NCBI GenBank assembly: GCA_029962745.1
Contig: CM057154.1
Location: 14,689,763 to 14,753,762 of the forward strand
Source of the DNA: Echinometra lucunter
Taxonomy: Eukaryota; Echinodermata; Echinoidea; Camarodonta; Echinometridae
Direction of reading: 5' to 3'
DNA: 64,000 bases
The notes beneath the pieces were generated by a model that did no database searches, was not told where the DNA came from, and saw only the letters and a program-made list of their open reading frames with translations. The position numbers were made by a program, and so were the translations under genes. Positions 36,942-50,097 of the stretch are shown here, piece by piece. Every line of letters starts with the position of its first letter. Positions within the stretch are counted from its first letter, which is position 1.

Positions 36942-37779
36942 GATGCTAAATGTGTGTGTAGTCCAAGATGCACGTACATGTATCTCTGTTCTGTGCTTTT
37001 GTTGTATCGTGTTTTCTTTAGCAAGATTTAGAATGTTTCTTATCCTTTCAGTGATTCCAAGACCTTACAAAACCAAATTATTCTGATCCAACTAACCAAC
37101 CATTCCACCATCACCTAGACAGCTTCATTTAAGGCACACTGACATAACACTACAAAAAAATTTACCTTCTCAACCACTGCCTCGAATCTACAAGTAGAGT
37201 GCATACAGAAAGACGGTAGAAACACCATTAGTGCCAAATTTGGTAACCAAGACTTCAAATTGAGAGATCGTGTGACTTTTTTCTGGAGGTGAAATCGTGA
37301 CGATTGATCATTCGACTTTGTTACATCGAATCCCTCTCTCTGATTGATTGCAGGTTAGGTTTCCTGTGGTTCTCCAATGAATCTTACAATCTCCAGGCAT
37401 CGCTTTCTTGCTTTCTAAAAACTTATAGATGGGTTAAATTCCAGTCATGTTAATGCATGGTGAAAGAATTTCTCTTATACAATTATGTAGGTACCAGGAT
37501 AGGTTGGTCATGTATTTTTTTTCTTTCACCTCACATGAGAAACTTCATTATCTATGGCAAATATCTAGGTATTATATACCAGAATACCTCAAATCATTGA
37601 TGACATTAGAATAAAATATACTAATTGGATCAACTGCCTTTGAATGGGAGTGCTTACAAATAAATCAACAAGTCTGGCCCCTGCATTTATATTTATTTCT
37701 TCATTAAAACCAACTCTATTATTTTAATATTATCAAAGTATACATATTTTTCCTTTGTATATTTGTCACACTTAACTTG

Positions 37780-37858
37780 TATCAATTTGATTTGTATCGT
37801 TATATTTTCCAATGTTTTTATCTTTAATAAATGCAGAAACTTCTGCTAAAAAAAAAGT
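37780..37858 (+). other. polyadenylated retro-insertion tail (possible)
   Basis: Plus-strand AATAAA (about 37826) is followed 20 bases later by a run of nine A. This looks like the 3' end of a retroposed transcript, but nothing recognisable lies upstream. Confidence 0.3.
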
Positions 37859-38622
37859 CAAATATTGACGTAATTCTAACTTAAAAGCTATCCACAGTGC
37901 TTAAGCAATAGCTGAAACTCTTTGTTTTTTTCAAAGACGTTTAATATGATCTTTGTAAATATTGAGCAAAATCTATAATTAGATTAATCATAAAATTCTT
38001 TCGTCTGCAGTATTGAATCCAGTTATTATACCCAAATTATCAATGTTAACCTCTGTCTGGAAAAAAAAAAATTGTGCAATAATTTTCCAAAATACCTTCA
38101 CACCTTTGTATTAAAAGTAAAACAGCATGTGTTGGTCAGCTATAACATAGCTGTAATAGTGTTTGTGAGGTTTTTGAAATTTGAATCATGAAAATGACAA
38201 CAAATTAATGCAATCTTGCTGAATATCTCATACAGTAAAAAACAACTGAATACTTGAATGGAACCATGATAAGAGCATATGGGACTACACTAATGTGAAA
38301 CATCTAAATGTCTGAAGTTATTCTAAAATTCTGAATAAGCATTACATACATTTTGAGTATGAAGGAATTTCAGAAGCAGTCCTTAGGCCTATCATATATT
38401 AAACAGAACTCTTCATTGGATTTACAAGTGTGCAGACACAGTGTGATGTTATATTGCTGAACGAGATCAAAAATATTTTTGCCTTTCATTTATATTCAAA
38501 TTCTGGAGGGAGGGAAAAGCTTCACAGCTTTTTGATTGCATCTCTCTACTGACCAGCTAAAAGCAAAGAAATGTGACAAATATAGATTTGATATGAAGGC
38601 CTACCAAAACTGCGCATAACCT

Positions 38623-39303
38623 TTAAAGGGAAAGTCCACCCCAGAAGTTTCACTGTTTCAATAAAAGGAGTTAAATTAAAACAGCATTTTAAAAAAGAAA
38701 TGAGCAAAGTCAGTCAAAGAATAAGAAAATTACACTCATGTACATTTTCTAGTAAATTACTCTTGACTCTGCAAATTGGCAACACTGGGCTGCGTTTCAC
38801 GAAACCGTCATAAGTCTAACTTCTTGGACATCCCATTGAAACGCGTGTTGTAGAATTAACACGTGTTTCAATGGGATGTCCATGAACTTAGACTTATGAC
38901 GGTTTCGTGAAACGCAGCCCTGATGACATCATATGCGAGCAGCTCTCCATTCACTGTGTACATGAAATTTCACATTTTCTCAATTTTCTTGGAAGTTACA
39001 CATTTTCTCACCCCATAGTCAAAGTATGTTATGTAAAAAGCAATTCTTCTGAACATACACTGACTATGCGGGTTAGAAAATGTGAAATTTAATGTACAAA
39101 GTGAAAGTGAATGGAGAGCTGCTCGCATATGATGTCATTAGTGTTGCCAATTCGCAGAGCCAAGAGTAATTTACTAGAAAATGTAAATGAGTGTAATTTT
39201 CTTACTCTTTGACCGATTACGTTCATTTCTCTTTTAAAATGCTGTTCAAATTTAACTCCTTTTATTGATACAGTGAAACTTCCGGGGTGGACTTTGCCTT
39301 TAA
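38623..39303. mobile_element. TTAA-flanked palindromic element (681 bp with nested insert)
   Basis: The ends TTAA-AGGGAAAGTCCACCCC and CCGGGGTGGACTTTGCCT-TTAA pair. Arms of about 300 bp are reverse complements (agtaaattactcttg, tgcaaattggcaacact, catatgcgagcagctctcc, gtgaaatttcacattttc). The TTAA site and AAGTCCACCCC-type end suggest the Kolobok group. One arm is interrupted by another element at 38787-38920. Confidence 0.85.
38787..38920. mobile_element. 134-bp near-perfect hairpin MITE nested in the previous element
   Basis: It starts GGGCTGCGTTTCACGAAACC and ends GGTTTCGTGAAACGCAGCCC. The two halves (about 63 bp each) are almost exact reverse complements around a short loop (tgttgtagaattaaca). 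The other arm of the host element lacks this sequence, which proves insertion. Target duplication is at most 1-2 bp or unresolvable. Confidence 0.88.
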
Positions 39304-40634
39304 CAAGTTAGTAAGACCGTAATTATACCATTGCAAATTTATATAAATATACATGTAACCATGTTGAATAGCATCATTAGTTGAATATCAAAAGTTTGCA
39401 TGAAGTATTCATGTTCTTTAAGAAACATTTGATTATATTTTGACTCACCCGATAGGTCTAGTCCAGTGATTCAGTGATGAACAGAAAATTTCACAGGGGA
39501 AAGATAAGAAAATAAAACCAATTTGCAAGAATTCTAGAAGATTGGGAGAAACTGATCTTAAGGTATCTTCAAAAGAAAGTACACAGATTTTAACTTTAAA
39601 AATTCGGCATGTTATTCTCAAATATAAAAGTTTTAGGAAATCAAACCCCAGGCATTAACTTCAGTTATTCCAAAAGGTTTATTGCATATATTTGCCCATT
39701 AAGCTATAAGATTTCCAAGTTTATGAGAAAGGTATAAAGCAAGAATAATTACACCTTCTCAACACGACATGGGCATCGCCATTTTCTTGAGACGTGACTA
39801 GGCCTAGACGTGACATACTATGCGAAGTCTACTGCTTTGTAAATGTATTCAAATTTATGGATGCTTCTTTCCCACGTGTGTGGTAATGTAGTATTTCAAT
39901 CACCTGGTTTTTTTTTTGGTTTTTTTTTGCACTATAGATGTCAGAACAAAAATTGCATGAATTAGTTGGGGTGAAGGTTTCGCACAAATGAATAGTTACT
40001 TGTCAACTGCTTTGTTTGTATTTCAAATATAATTAAGTTACATTTGTTTCCCTGTTATATATTTTATTCCAAATGAATTTTTACCTTTTCAACTAGGATT
40101 TTCCTGCCTTGAAAAGTAAAGGTTTTGTTACAGAACTGAAAACTCTTTCCAACTAAAGTTTTGTAAACAGTTCAGGTACACCTTCGCCTGCTCCATCACA
40201 TTATAAAGAAAATGACTGTGCCCATGTCCAGGCTAAAAAGACAATTCATCAGCTCATGAATATCTTTATTCATATTTCTATTAAACATTTTTTTTGTAAG
40301 GAATATTGTACATCAATAGGCAGGAAAACATCTCATCTTGCAGCATTATATTCAAAGAATTTCTGGCTAGTTCTCACTTCTAATTTATCGCTATAACTTT
40401 CCTACTACCACCAGACTGTCACTAATACAACAGACTCAGATTGATCACATGTTTATAAATGGGTCAAATATGATAATTCCCCTAATTTCTGCTGTTGTGC
40501 TAACTGTGGGCAATGTATGTACTTTTCTAGCTGTGTCAAAATATCAATAAAAACTAGTTTCCAGCATCTACGAGCCACAATAAAAGACACCTTCATACGT
40601 TTTTCATCCATTTCAATAGCTTTCTTTAACCCGC

Positions 40635-40986
40635 TAAGGCTTGTTTAGATATAACGATAAATCCCCACAACATTTTAGTGTTCAGATATGGCACGACAAA
40701 CCACCCCTCTTACGTTAATGAACACACATTAATGTGTCAACTCTCAAATAAAAGAGAGTTTTGTCAAAAGTTGTACAGACAAACTTGTGACATGTTTTGC
40801 GCTTGCTTTTTAAGAATTTGATTGATCCTCCATTTTTTGCAGCCAGGCGACAAAAAACAAAATGTGTTTCCTGCCTTGGCAACATTTTTTTTGCCGCCTC
40901 ATATCCCATAGACTTGTACACTAAAAATGTTGCAGAGATTTGTTGCGGGGGTTAGTCGCGCCATATCTGAACAAGCCTTTTAAGCA
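40635..40986. mobile_element. ~350-bp fold-back element
   Basis: Left 'aaggcttgtttagatat...' and 'ttcagatatggcacgacaaaccaccc' pair with right 'ggggttagtcgcgccatatctgaacaagcctt'. The left terminus seems partly duplicated. 'acattttagtgt' / 'acactaaaaatgt' are inner inverted matches. Confidence 0.65.
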
Positions 40987-42059
40987 CCATCTGATTTCAG
41001 CAATACACTTTTACATAGAAGGCTAGCCAGAGTTATTTGGAGCTTAGTATTCAAACACTTACGCAGGAGGGTCAAAATGCTTTATCCTTATTCAGACATC
41101 TATTAATCTATGCAAAACCGTACAGCTACAGTGACTAAATTTTCATAGTCTGCATGTCGTATAAAAGATTGTGGTAGCAATACAGTGGAACCTATGCTTG
41201 CACCGCTTGGAACGAAAGCTCAGTGAAGAATCAGCATTCTCTGGCAGTCTACATAATGTAAATGTTGCCATGCTTCTTGCCAGGACCTTTACACAACCGG
41301 CGGGCCACAATGTGTAAATTCAAAGAACACTTTTGCCACCAGGGGTAAATTTAGAAGGGGAAATACCATAAATCTAGGCATGAAAGTGCAGCCAATGGCA
41401 CTTTTTGTATTACTCATCTGTCATAGATTTACTTGTCATATATACCCGCGATGCACAAAAGTTATCCAACCAAAACAAGGCCACGCATTCGGTTATCTGT
41501 ACCATGCGCTAATTTTTCTTCCTTGTGGAATGTTATGTTTCCACCACACGTATTGAAAACCCTGGTGAGACGCCTGAATGTTACACTGAAAAAATAGTTT
41601 AACTAGGCAGGGCTTCTTGTTCTGTCAATGTCTTTGAGATAACCTGGTATGGAACATAATGTGGGTTGATCACCTCAATACTAGTATCTTCAAACAATCT
41701 TCTTTTTTTTTTTACATTTTAACAAGTGTGTATGCCCCTTCAGCAACACGATTTCTTTCTATACATTTCTTTACTCCAGTTTTGCTTAACTTTCCAACAG
41801 TCTGAACTGGGCTATATTACTGTAGCTCACAGGTGAGCATTCATGAATTTCAATTCTGCACCTACTGCAACCTCAACCTGACCAACAAATTCACTATCTC
41901 TTTAGTGAATATGTAAATGTGTAGTAAACCCTTGTTTGCATGAAGCAGTGTAACGAGTGTCACGCTTTGTATGACCAGTGATATGAATTTCATCTGTGAA
42001 AGCTTTTCCTAGAAGTCACCTCAAGTGAGATAGAAGTAGGACAGATGAAAACAAAATGA

Positions 42060-42084
42060 GGAGGCTCTTTAGGGAAATGAGAGG

Positions 42085-42167
<83 letters not shown>

Positions 42168-42551
42168 AGGGAGAAAGGGGGGGGGGTAGAGAACAGAAAT
42201 ACAATAGAAAGAGAAACAAAGAGAGAGAGAAAAAGAAATACACAAAGCAGTGAATGGTAGAAGAGAAATTGTCAGGGAATGAAAGAGAGATGAAGATAGA
42301 GAAAAAAGATACTGAATACAGAAAGATAGAAAGAAACAGAGAGAGAGAGAGTTGGAATAAAGAAATGAGAGTTGAGGGGGGGGGAAAGAGAATGATTTAG
42401 GAGGAAAAAAATATTGAAAGGGAAAGTAAAAAAGAAAAGGGGTGGGGCAGTGTTGGAGAGGTAGAAGTGGGCAAGAAAGGTAGAAAGAGAGGAAAGGAAA
42501 AGGTATAAAGAAGATAGGAGTACAAAGAGGGGACAGATGGAAAAAGAAGAA

Positions 42552-42595
<44 letters not shown>

Positions 42596-42650
42596 AAGGA
42601 AACAAAGAGAGGACAGTGAGAGAGAAGAGAGAAAGTAAAAAAAAAAATTT
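42060..42650. repeat. GA-rich block with two long (GA)n arrays
   Basis: Pure GA at about 42085-42162 and 42555-42593 in a purine-rich region that also has G runs (42177-42187, 42376-42384). The 206-codon Ser/Leu/Phe frame across it is a repeat artefact. Confidence 0.95.
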
Positions 42651-42829
42651 TAAATACAGGAGAGATCTTGAAACGTATTCCATTTTCATCTTCTGTGCCT
42701 ACAAGAACTATTCCCACAAGCCGTGTGAGGTATTAGCAGTAGTCATTTTCTAATCTGTGCTGGGAGGACAATCACCTTCTCTCTAATGGAGCAGAAATTG
42801 GAGAAAATGGGTGTTTGAGTAGTAATTCT

Positions 42830-43265
42830 TTTTTTTTTTTTCCATTTCAGTGAAGAAGTAATGTGGGGGGGGGGGGGGGGTTGAGGAATAGAAAATTGAG
42901 CGAATCTCCCATTCACGCTTGAGGCACACTGTCTCCCAGTCATATGATGTGGTTTCTAGGTTCACGCTGGTTTTGCTTCGGATTTCTGAGCTCTGACATT
43001 TGATACTGTTACAATTTTCCTTGCCCTTCTTCCACTTCATTTCTTCCCCCCCCCCTCTCTCTCTCTCTCTCTCTTACTGCCCTTGTCCCATCTCCCCAGT
43101 GGTTTTTTTTCCCCCTCACCATCCCTTCTTTTTCCTCATCCTATAATTTCTTTCTTCACATTTGTTCTTTTCTTATTATCTCTCTCCCCTCTGTCTCTGT
43201 CTCTCTTTGTATTCTGTAGCCCCCCCCCCCCATCTCCTCACTCACTCTCTTTCTCTATTCATTGA
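42830..43265. repeat. T11, G17 and CT-rich low-complexity stretches
   Basis: A T run (42831-42841), a G run (about 42864-42880), then C/T-rich DNA with short CT arrays (43047-43074). No gene. Confidence 0.85.
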
Positions 43266-43630
43266 TGACCTAGATCTTCTAAGAAGCAATTCCTTGGACA
43301 AGGTTCTCATTTAGATTGGGAGGTGAAAGTGACAGAAGCAATTTTTAGAATTGCATTCGACCCTTCTGGTGCTCATCCACTTTCCTTCCTTTCAAATTTG
43401 TTTAAGAGATGGCCGAGTCCTGTTTTGAGTAAAAAAAAATATTTTGTAAGATTTCTACTTCTTTTTACATCTTAGCTTGTTACAATGTCATAAAAAAGTA
43501 TTGTCTGCTGTACAGAAGTTGCTCTTGAATGCTCTCATATCTGAGATATGACTAAAATGGTGCAAAAGTTCAGACAACTTTTCATGCCACACTTATGTGT
43601 ACCGGGTACTCTGAAATACAGTACATAATT

Positions 43631-44212
43631 CGTTGCCTTCCCGGAAAAAGGCCACTAACGCGCACTTGCGCGAAATGTACATTTTCGAGAAAAATGCGAA
43701 TGAAGTTTTGACTTTATTTTGAGCTTCTGGCAGCTAGTGTATTATTTTTCCGTCCTAACTCTCAAACTTTCTGACAGAGCAAGATTTTTTCTTCAATGAC
43801 ATTTTGTGCTTTTATTTAAAACACTCTAAAGGTTTTCTAATCATTAGTATATCCTTAACGGCTTTCTTCCTGGAAATGCGCGAGTACGTAAATCCAGTTC
43901 CCGGAAAAAGGCCGCTAATGCGAATCGGTCTATGCGCGTAAGCACGTTGAGCGAAGAATAGTGTCTTTCTTCCGGGAACAAAAAATGCGCAATAGTTCCC
44001 AGAAAAAGGACGCTATTGCGAATCGGTCTATGTGCGTAAGCATGTTGAGTGAGGAGGAATTCATGTGCTCGCGTCATAATGACGTCAAAGTGAGGTTTGA
44101 GAATGGTACGAGAAGAAAGCTTATGACATGCTTTTTCCATTTCTGCAATGAAAAAAAAATGGCGGGAAAATTGAGAAAAGGTCGCTAATGGCCTTTTTCC
44201 GGGAAGCCAACG
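43631..44212. mobile_element. 582-bp inverted-repeat element with internal 98-bp-spaced duplication
   Basis: The ends CGTTGCCTTCCCGGAAAAAG and CTTTTTCCGGGAAGCCAACG pair over about 30 bp. Inside, 'agttcccggaaaaaggccgc' followed by 'taatgcgaatcggtctatgc' and 'gcgtaagcacgttgag' occurs at 43896 and again, slightly diverged, at 43994. CpG-rich, no intact gene. The 135-codon minus-strand frame follows these repeats. Confidence 0.8.
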
Positions 44213-44289
44213 ATATATACATTTCTCTATGCAGTGCATGTGACTTGCCACTAGATGGAGTTAATTTCTCATAATTTTGATGATTTAAA

Positions 44290-44655
44290 CCTCACAGCAG
44301 CGCTCGACAAAAAAATTGTCTTCCTGCTTGCCTGTTGAGCGTTGAGCAAGTTTCTTTGAAAATTGCTTGCCCAAAACATCTTGCTTGCCCCAAAACATAT
44401 CTCACTTGCTCTGTTTCCACAAATTATGAAAATTTAAGACAGTCATGTATTAAATTTTGCAACATTGATATTAATAAGCCAATGCTAAAGATGTACTTGC
44501 ACTATGAGCATTATATCAAATGATTTTTTTCATTAAAAAAAAAAGAAGAGAATTTACCCTTTTGGGCAGGTGACTTCAAAATTCACTTGCCCTTTCATGG
44601 TCTTTAATTGCCCTGGAAAAGTGGGCAAGTGGGTTTGTAGAGCCCTGCCTCACAA
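44290..44655. mobile_element. 350-bp hAT-like MITE with 8-bp TSD (7/8)
   Basis: The element at 44298-44647 starts CAGCGCTCGACAAAAA and ends GGTTTGTAGAGCCCTG. It is flanked by CCTCACAG and CCTCACAA. Internal 'gcttgccc' motifs recur on both strands (cttgcccaaaac, cacttgccctt, gtgggcaagtggg). Confidence 0.75.
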
Positions 44656-46128
44656 CACAGGCCTAAGTGAGTGAATTTATTCAGTCACCATTTCTCACAT
44701 AGCTTTCCAAATGCTTCTTTCACAATGCTACTGCTCCGATCGGATCTCATATTCATCTTGGAGCAACCATGCATGTGATCCTAAATATTCTCTGGAGAGT
44801 CGTCCAAATATTCCATGGTGTGAAAACGAGATAATGGTTTCCAGAGAATGACTATTTCCATGAATTAATCATATGATTAGTCATGTGATTTCATCATCCC
44901 TATCCAGTCATTTTCTCACATTCGTAACAGAATCAAAAGGGATTTCAAGGGTATAGTATTCATTCTGTTTTTCAGCGATGTCAGCCATAATGTAAAGCCA
45001 TGCGCAAATGAAGCATGAGTAAAGACTTAAAATCACCAGCATTGTACACATTGTTTACAGAGCAATGTGTTACAGGTTGTATGAAAAACCCCTCAGCTTG
45101 ATAAAAGAGACTTTGCAAAAGAGAATTTTGCTGCAACTTCCAGTGTTTTCATTCAAAAGTGGATTGTGCATATGATCTCAAACACTTTAAAAAGCAACAT
45201 TGCTGAGGAGGTTCACCTGACTGGTTATGCAACTTGAGAAACACTTTTTTTTTTGGGGGGGGGGAGGGGGGGGATACAATCAGTAAATTTGACCTATTTC
45301 TGGTAAGCTTGGTAGTTTGCTGGTCTTCAAGCTTTTTCAGACCCTCCTTATAGCTGGCAGTGTTGCCAAAGCAGTTCAACATAAGCTCACAAAGGCAGGT
45401 AAAATTGACTGATTGTGCAAACAGAACTGTTTCTCAACTATAAAAGCAAAATCCTTTACTACGATGCATGTGTTTTGAAGGGTACAGTATATCACACATC
45501 CTCTAGGGACAATAACTACTGTTTCAATATCTTCCACTTACCAATTTTGTAACTTGGATGAAAAATAAAGCTAACCCTAACCTTAAACCAAACCTTACAC
45601 CCAAGTGTAGTTTTGAACCCTCCTACATAATATCTAGACTGAGGAGCTGGATTTTTTCACTTGCAACAACTGCCAACAAGCACGCATGGCAAATGAACAC
45701 TCAAGTTCAATTTCTTAGAATTACATCTTTGCTCGAGGAGCCTGCTGAGTAGAATTGTAGAAGTGGAAGTATCTAAAATTGTCATTGATAAAATCTGTGA
45801 ATGTGCGCAGATACATGCGTTGGAGAAAACATTTTTACGAACCATCAAATCGTGTTTTGAATGGGCAGTGCTTCCTTAATATTCTGTATAATATCCAATC
45901 AAACTTATCAAGGTTTGAGTGAGTACAGATGGTAGAATCCGAGCCCACAGGATTAGAATTAGGATTGGGGTTATGGACAATGTATAATGAAAATTACCAT
46001 GTATAGGGTGAGTAAATGTTGAGGTGAGGGTTGAATCCTAGCACATAGGGTTGAGCTCCAGTTAGGGGCTAGAATTAAGTTAAGAGCTCGGAGCAGGGAG
46101 TCAGGGACTATTGTGCAATCAAACTTAC

Positions 46129-46272
46129 CGGGTCTGGACTAAGTTGCGGTGGGGGTTGGATCCTAGCCCATGCTTCTTCTACCTTGTTGACAATCTCCAT
46201 TAACTTCTGAGCATCTTGACCAGTCAGCAGCACGATGGGACGATCAAGGGGAGATGATTTCTCAGCTTCCAA
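46129..46272 (-). CDS. RNF43/ZNRF3: RNF43/ZNRF3-like E3 ligase, end of ectodomain
   Basis: The acceptor tgacctcccacag|TTG and donor GACCCG|gtaagt bound exactly 48 codons (phase 0 to 0). It reads LEAEKSSPLDRPIVLLTG, then QDAQKLMEIVNKVEEAWARI and a Pro-rich end. This matches the last strand and helix of the protease-associated-like extracellular domain of RNF43/ZNRF3 (RPVV...G.DA.KLM..V...... ARI), just before the membrane. Extracellular side; part of the domain that binds Frizzled and R-spondin in vertebrates. Earlier ectodomain exons and the signal peptide are not found in the remaining 17.7 kb. Confidence 0.93.
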
Positions 46273-46890
46273 CTGTGGGAGGTCAAGCAAAACACAATGA
46301 ACATAGGTTAGATACGTTTGCTTCATCATTAAAGATCAATTAGAGATACAATAATGGCAAAATGGCATAAACTAAGCATTTGCAAATATGTAAGATGATG
46401 ATAATGATGATGATGATAATGAAAATGATGATGATGATGAGAAGGATGATGATGATAGCAACATTGATGACAAAAACGTCAATGACTACAAACACACTGC
46501 TTACTATGAAGATCAATCTTTGTCATACTTTAATGCTCCTTGTTCTAATTATTTACATGGCTTAGGCATGGCTGCCATGGAAGTCCTCATCAGCATTGGC
46601 AAATATTTTCAATGAAATACTACACTAAATTCCCTTTTAAAAAAAAGAGAAGAAAAGAGACTTGATATCCACATAAACTGAAATTTGACATCAGTCAACA
46701 AAACCTTGTACTTCCAGAATATTATGATGAAAAGATCTGGCAGTAAATAATCAAACATCAGATATTCATGAGTAAACAAATGACTTCATATCCTTATGAT
46801 TACCATTGTATCGTCGACATGGATGTCCTAAACAATGAGACAACACATGGAAAATAAAAATTTGTATGTGTGTGTGTGTGTGTGTGCGAA

Positions 46891-46923
<33 letters not shown>

Positions 46924-48008
46924 CAGACAATGAAAGATAAATGCATGGAAGGCATAGGGCAAACTCAAGATTGGAAATGTTAAATAAAGTAATGGTCTGG
47001 CTACAAGCTACATATAATGTAATGATTACACTCACTGCATAAGACAGTTTCATTATTGAAATTCTAGAAAGTCTGGACATTAGCTAATTTTATTATTAAA
47101 ATTACATCAATTACTTTTACATCTCATGCATTAGGATATATCTGTGCTTAAGTAATCAGGCAAATGAATGATGCAGGCTGAAAATTCTAGACCTTCAAAA
47201 AACCACTCATTGTGAAGCCTCTCCTCAATATTAATTCACCAAGCAAATACTGATAGAGCAAATACGACGGGGAAAGAGGGAAATCAGAAACGATTTGTCT
47301 CTTTTGAATGAACCAACGAGCAAGAAGAAGTGATGAGCAAACACACTCGACCCCCCCTCATCCATCGCTGATAAAACCAGCCTCCATGTCCACTTAACGC
47401 CAAACATAACCCCCCTGGCCTGTGCGCCGCCTGCCAATCAACATGTCTACATCAGCAGAAGATCAATACCCCTTCCTGACTCATCCCCCATAGGGTCATC
47501 CCTCTCTCTCATCACCGCTCAAAGTAGCTCCCATCGCCATGGTTACCCATCTTTTTCTCCCTGCACCGCATCCGCCTGACAGGAGAAAATCGTTGGGCTT
47601 AAAAAAATGCCCCCAAGCTGCTGTAATGATTTGGCTGCGAGGGAATCTGGGAGTATTTGTGTGCAGAACGAAGCTTAGCAAAGAAAATCGGTTCTTCCAT
47701 GAGATGAAAAACATCCTACAAGTGTTGACGAATGTAACAGAAAGTCCTATATCGATTGCTTGTATTGATTTCTCCCTCTGCTTACATGCAAGTCTGCATG
47801 TCTCTTCCAAGTGTAACATACTTTCCAATGTGAGACAATTTCTGAGTCTTCATAATCTGTCCTTATCTACTACCATGCTTGCTTTGTCAAGTAGTTTTCT
47901 TTACTCTTATTAAATTCTGTACATTGTCTATATTTCATTCCATCCAGTTTTTACAACTAGCTTTATTTCTTCCCAAATCTTTTCCGTCATTTCAATCAAA
48001 TGTAGAGG

Positions 48009-48312
48009 TGTTGTGGTCCAGTGGATAAGTCTCCGGGCTATGAACTACAAGGTACGGGGTTCGAATCCCTGCCGCAGCACTAATGTCCTTTGGCAAGACA
48101 TTTATCTACATTTGCCACACTCGACCCAGGTGTAGTAAATGGGTACCTGGTAGGATTTATTCCTTGAATGCACGAAGCGCTGCGGTTGGTCGAGCTAAAG
48201 CCAGGGTAATAATATTCTTGCAGGACCCTCTGGGAGAACAGTACATAGTACTGACGAGGCTACCCTAGGCAAACAAGACATATTATTATTATTATTATTA
48301 TTATTATCATTA
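48009..48312 (+). mobile_element. full-length tRNA-derived SINE with (ATT)n tail
   Basis: The head GTGTTGTGGTCCAGTGGATA has an A-box, and GGTTCGAATCC at 48058-48068 is a perfect B-box. The tRNA-unrelated body (cctttggcaagacatttatc, gtaaatgggtacctggtagg, gctgcggttggtcgagctaa, ggctaccctaggc) runs to an ATT trinucleotide tail (48285-48309). It is related to the shorter copy at 6745. Confidence 0.85.
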
Positions 48313-49650
48313 ATGCTGCTTCATTTATGCATTTGCTTCTGTTCCATCTCTTCTATTACCTCTTAATTTCTCAACATCAACATTATCACGAAACATTTCC
48401 CTCTGTATTCATGGTTATTTCATTTAATCCTCCCAACACATATTATTCTAGAATCATTTACACAGACACACCCTTTACGTCACTGTGTTGAAACTTGTTT
48501 CCTATTTCCTCACTTTTTTGTGTCTAAAAAAAACCCCAACATGATATTTTCTCCTTTCTCTCTAACTGATCTTCATTTGCAAAGTTATATTAATGTTAAT
48601 TATGTAATGTCCAGAGCTTTCTCATTTCACTGTCTCTTTCCTTTTCATCTCCTGCTCATCTTCCTTTTTACACATGCTTTCTTTCCTCATTCACAGAATA
48701 ACATTCTCCCTCTTTTTTTTCTTCATCTCCATCACTCTCTTTTCCATCTGACCATCATCCCTTCTGTAAATACATACGAGAATCTTCTTATCCTTTATCT
48801 CCCTTCTTTTTCTACTTCTTAACCTGCATCATTTTTACTATCCAATCATCAACTTTTCTGTAAATGCAAACAGATTTATCCTTTTATCCTTATTTCTTAC
48901 TTCATTTGCATATCCGCCACTTTTCCTTTCCATCATCATCTCTTTTGTAAATACATATGAAAATCTCTTTTTATCTCATCCCTTTTAATTTGTTTACCTT
49001 ATCCTTTTTCTATCCCATCATCATCATCTCTTCTGTTAGTATAAACAGATATTGTCTTCTCCTTGAATTTCCATACTTTTCTTCATCATGGTCTTTACCT
49101 TTTCACCATTCCATCATCACCATCACATTTATATCTTCTTTTCATTTATCTCCTTTTTTCTTTCATCACAATCTCTAACACTTTTTCTTTCCCACCATCA
49201 TCACCTCCTCCAAAAAATACATCTTCCACTCTCCTCTTCCTTCCATCCTGCCAATCTTTGTTGCCGACACCACGCATGGCAATCCCCCTGAGCAGGAAAC
49301 CCTCAGCCTCTTGAGAACTACTCACGCTAACATGCCTATGCTAATTTTCCAGCCGTCAATCACAGCTCTGGCTTAATTTGTCGTACGTCGTCAACCCCCT
49401 CCCCCAACAATCAAAACAAGTGGTTCCTGACAATGAGTAATATGAAAAACAAAGCCATAAAGAATTATTAATACTCTTGCCAGTTTTGTCTCCTTTAAAA
49501 AAGACACATACGATGTAGTTAAGGTTGTTGCCAATGCAAAACACCTAAAGCAAATGCTGTTCAAAAATGTTTCATCCTGCTCAGTGTATTCTTGTTTTCT
49601 CATGCCAAAAGTGTAAAATAATAAATATCTAAGTTTTCTAGGAAAAACAC

Positions 49651-49885
49651 TACAGTATCCAACAGAAGTGAGTACACCTTTACAAAATGTTAACATTCAA
49701 ATGTAAATTCTTACATAAATGAATTACAACTATGATAGAGAAGAACAAAATTCTGTAACTGGTGTATTGATAGGAATTATCGCTTCCATAACAATAGTGT
49801 AACAGCTGAAGGATTTTGTTTAAATTTGTAGCAACAAAAGTAAAGCACACCCTCAAGGGTGTACTCACTTTTGTTGGATACTGTA
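49651..49885. mobile_element. 235-bp TA-flanked mariner-like MITE
   Basis: The ends TA-CAGTATCCAACAGAAGTGAG and CTCACTTTTGTTGGATACTG-TA are near-exact inverted repeats of about 27 bp bounded by TA. No transposase. Confidence 0.85.
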
Positions 49886-50097
49886 TATCTGCAGTAGATA
49901 ATGACATGTTAAATTTCACTCTGCAATTTTACGCCTGTTTTCATTCCAAGAAGAGCAGAACGGTAAAATATCAGTTATTTAGGTAATGCCCCATATCTAC
50001 AGTAGATGTTGACGTATTGAATTTTCATGAGCCATTTGCTGAGAGACAGAAAATAGCTCATTTAAAAGCCCTACTGGTAATCAGTTTTTAGCAGTCA

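Larger units (their letters stand above)
28539..46128 (-). other. 17.6-kb intron between ectodomain and transmembrane exons
   Basis: No exon found. It is largely AT-rich with many non-autonomous DNA elements (listed separately), TTTA/TCTA and GA microsatellites (32190-32430, 32640-32800, 35161-35196, 42085-42162, 42555-42593), and a repeat-poor block at about 31720-31960. Confidence 0.8.

Noticed and set aside
42069..42689. 206-codon minus-strand frame
   Set aside because: Pure translation of GA/GAA low-complexity DNA.
43844..44251. 135-codon minus-strand frame
   Set aside because: Lies across an inverted-repeat element with internal duplication; frame follows the repeats and has no domain.
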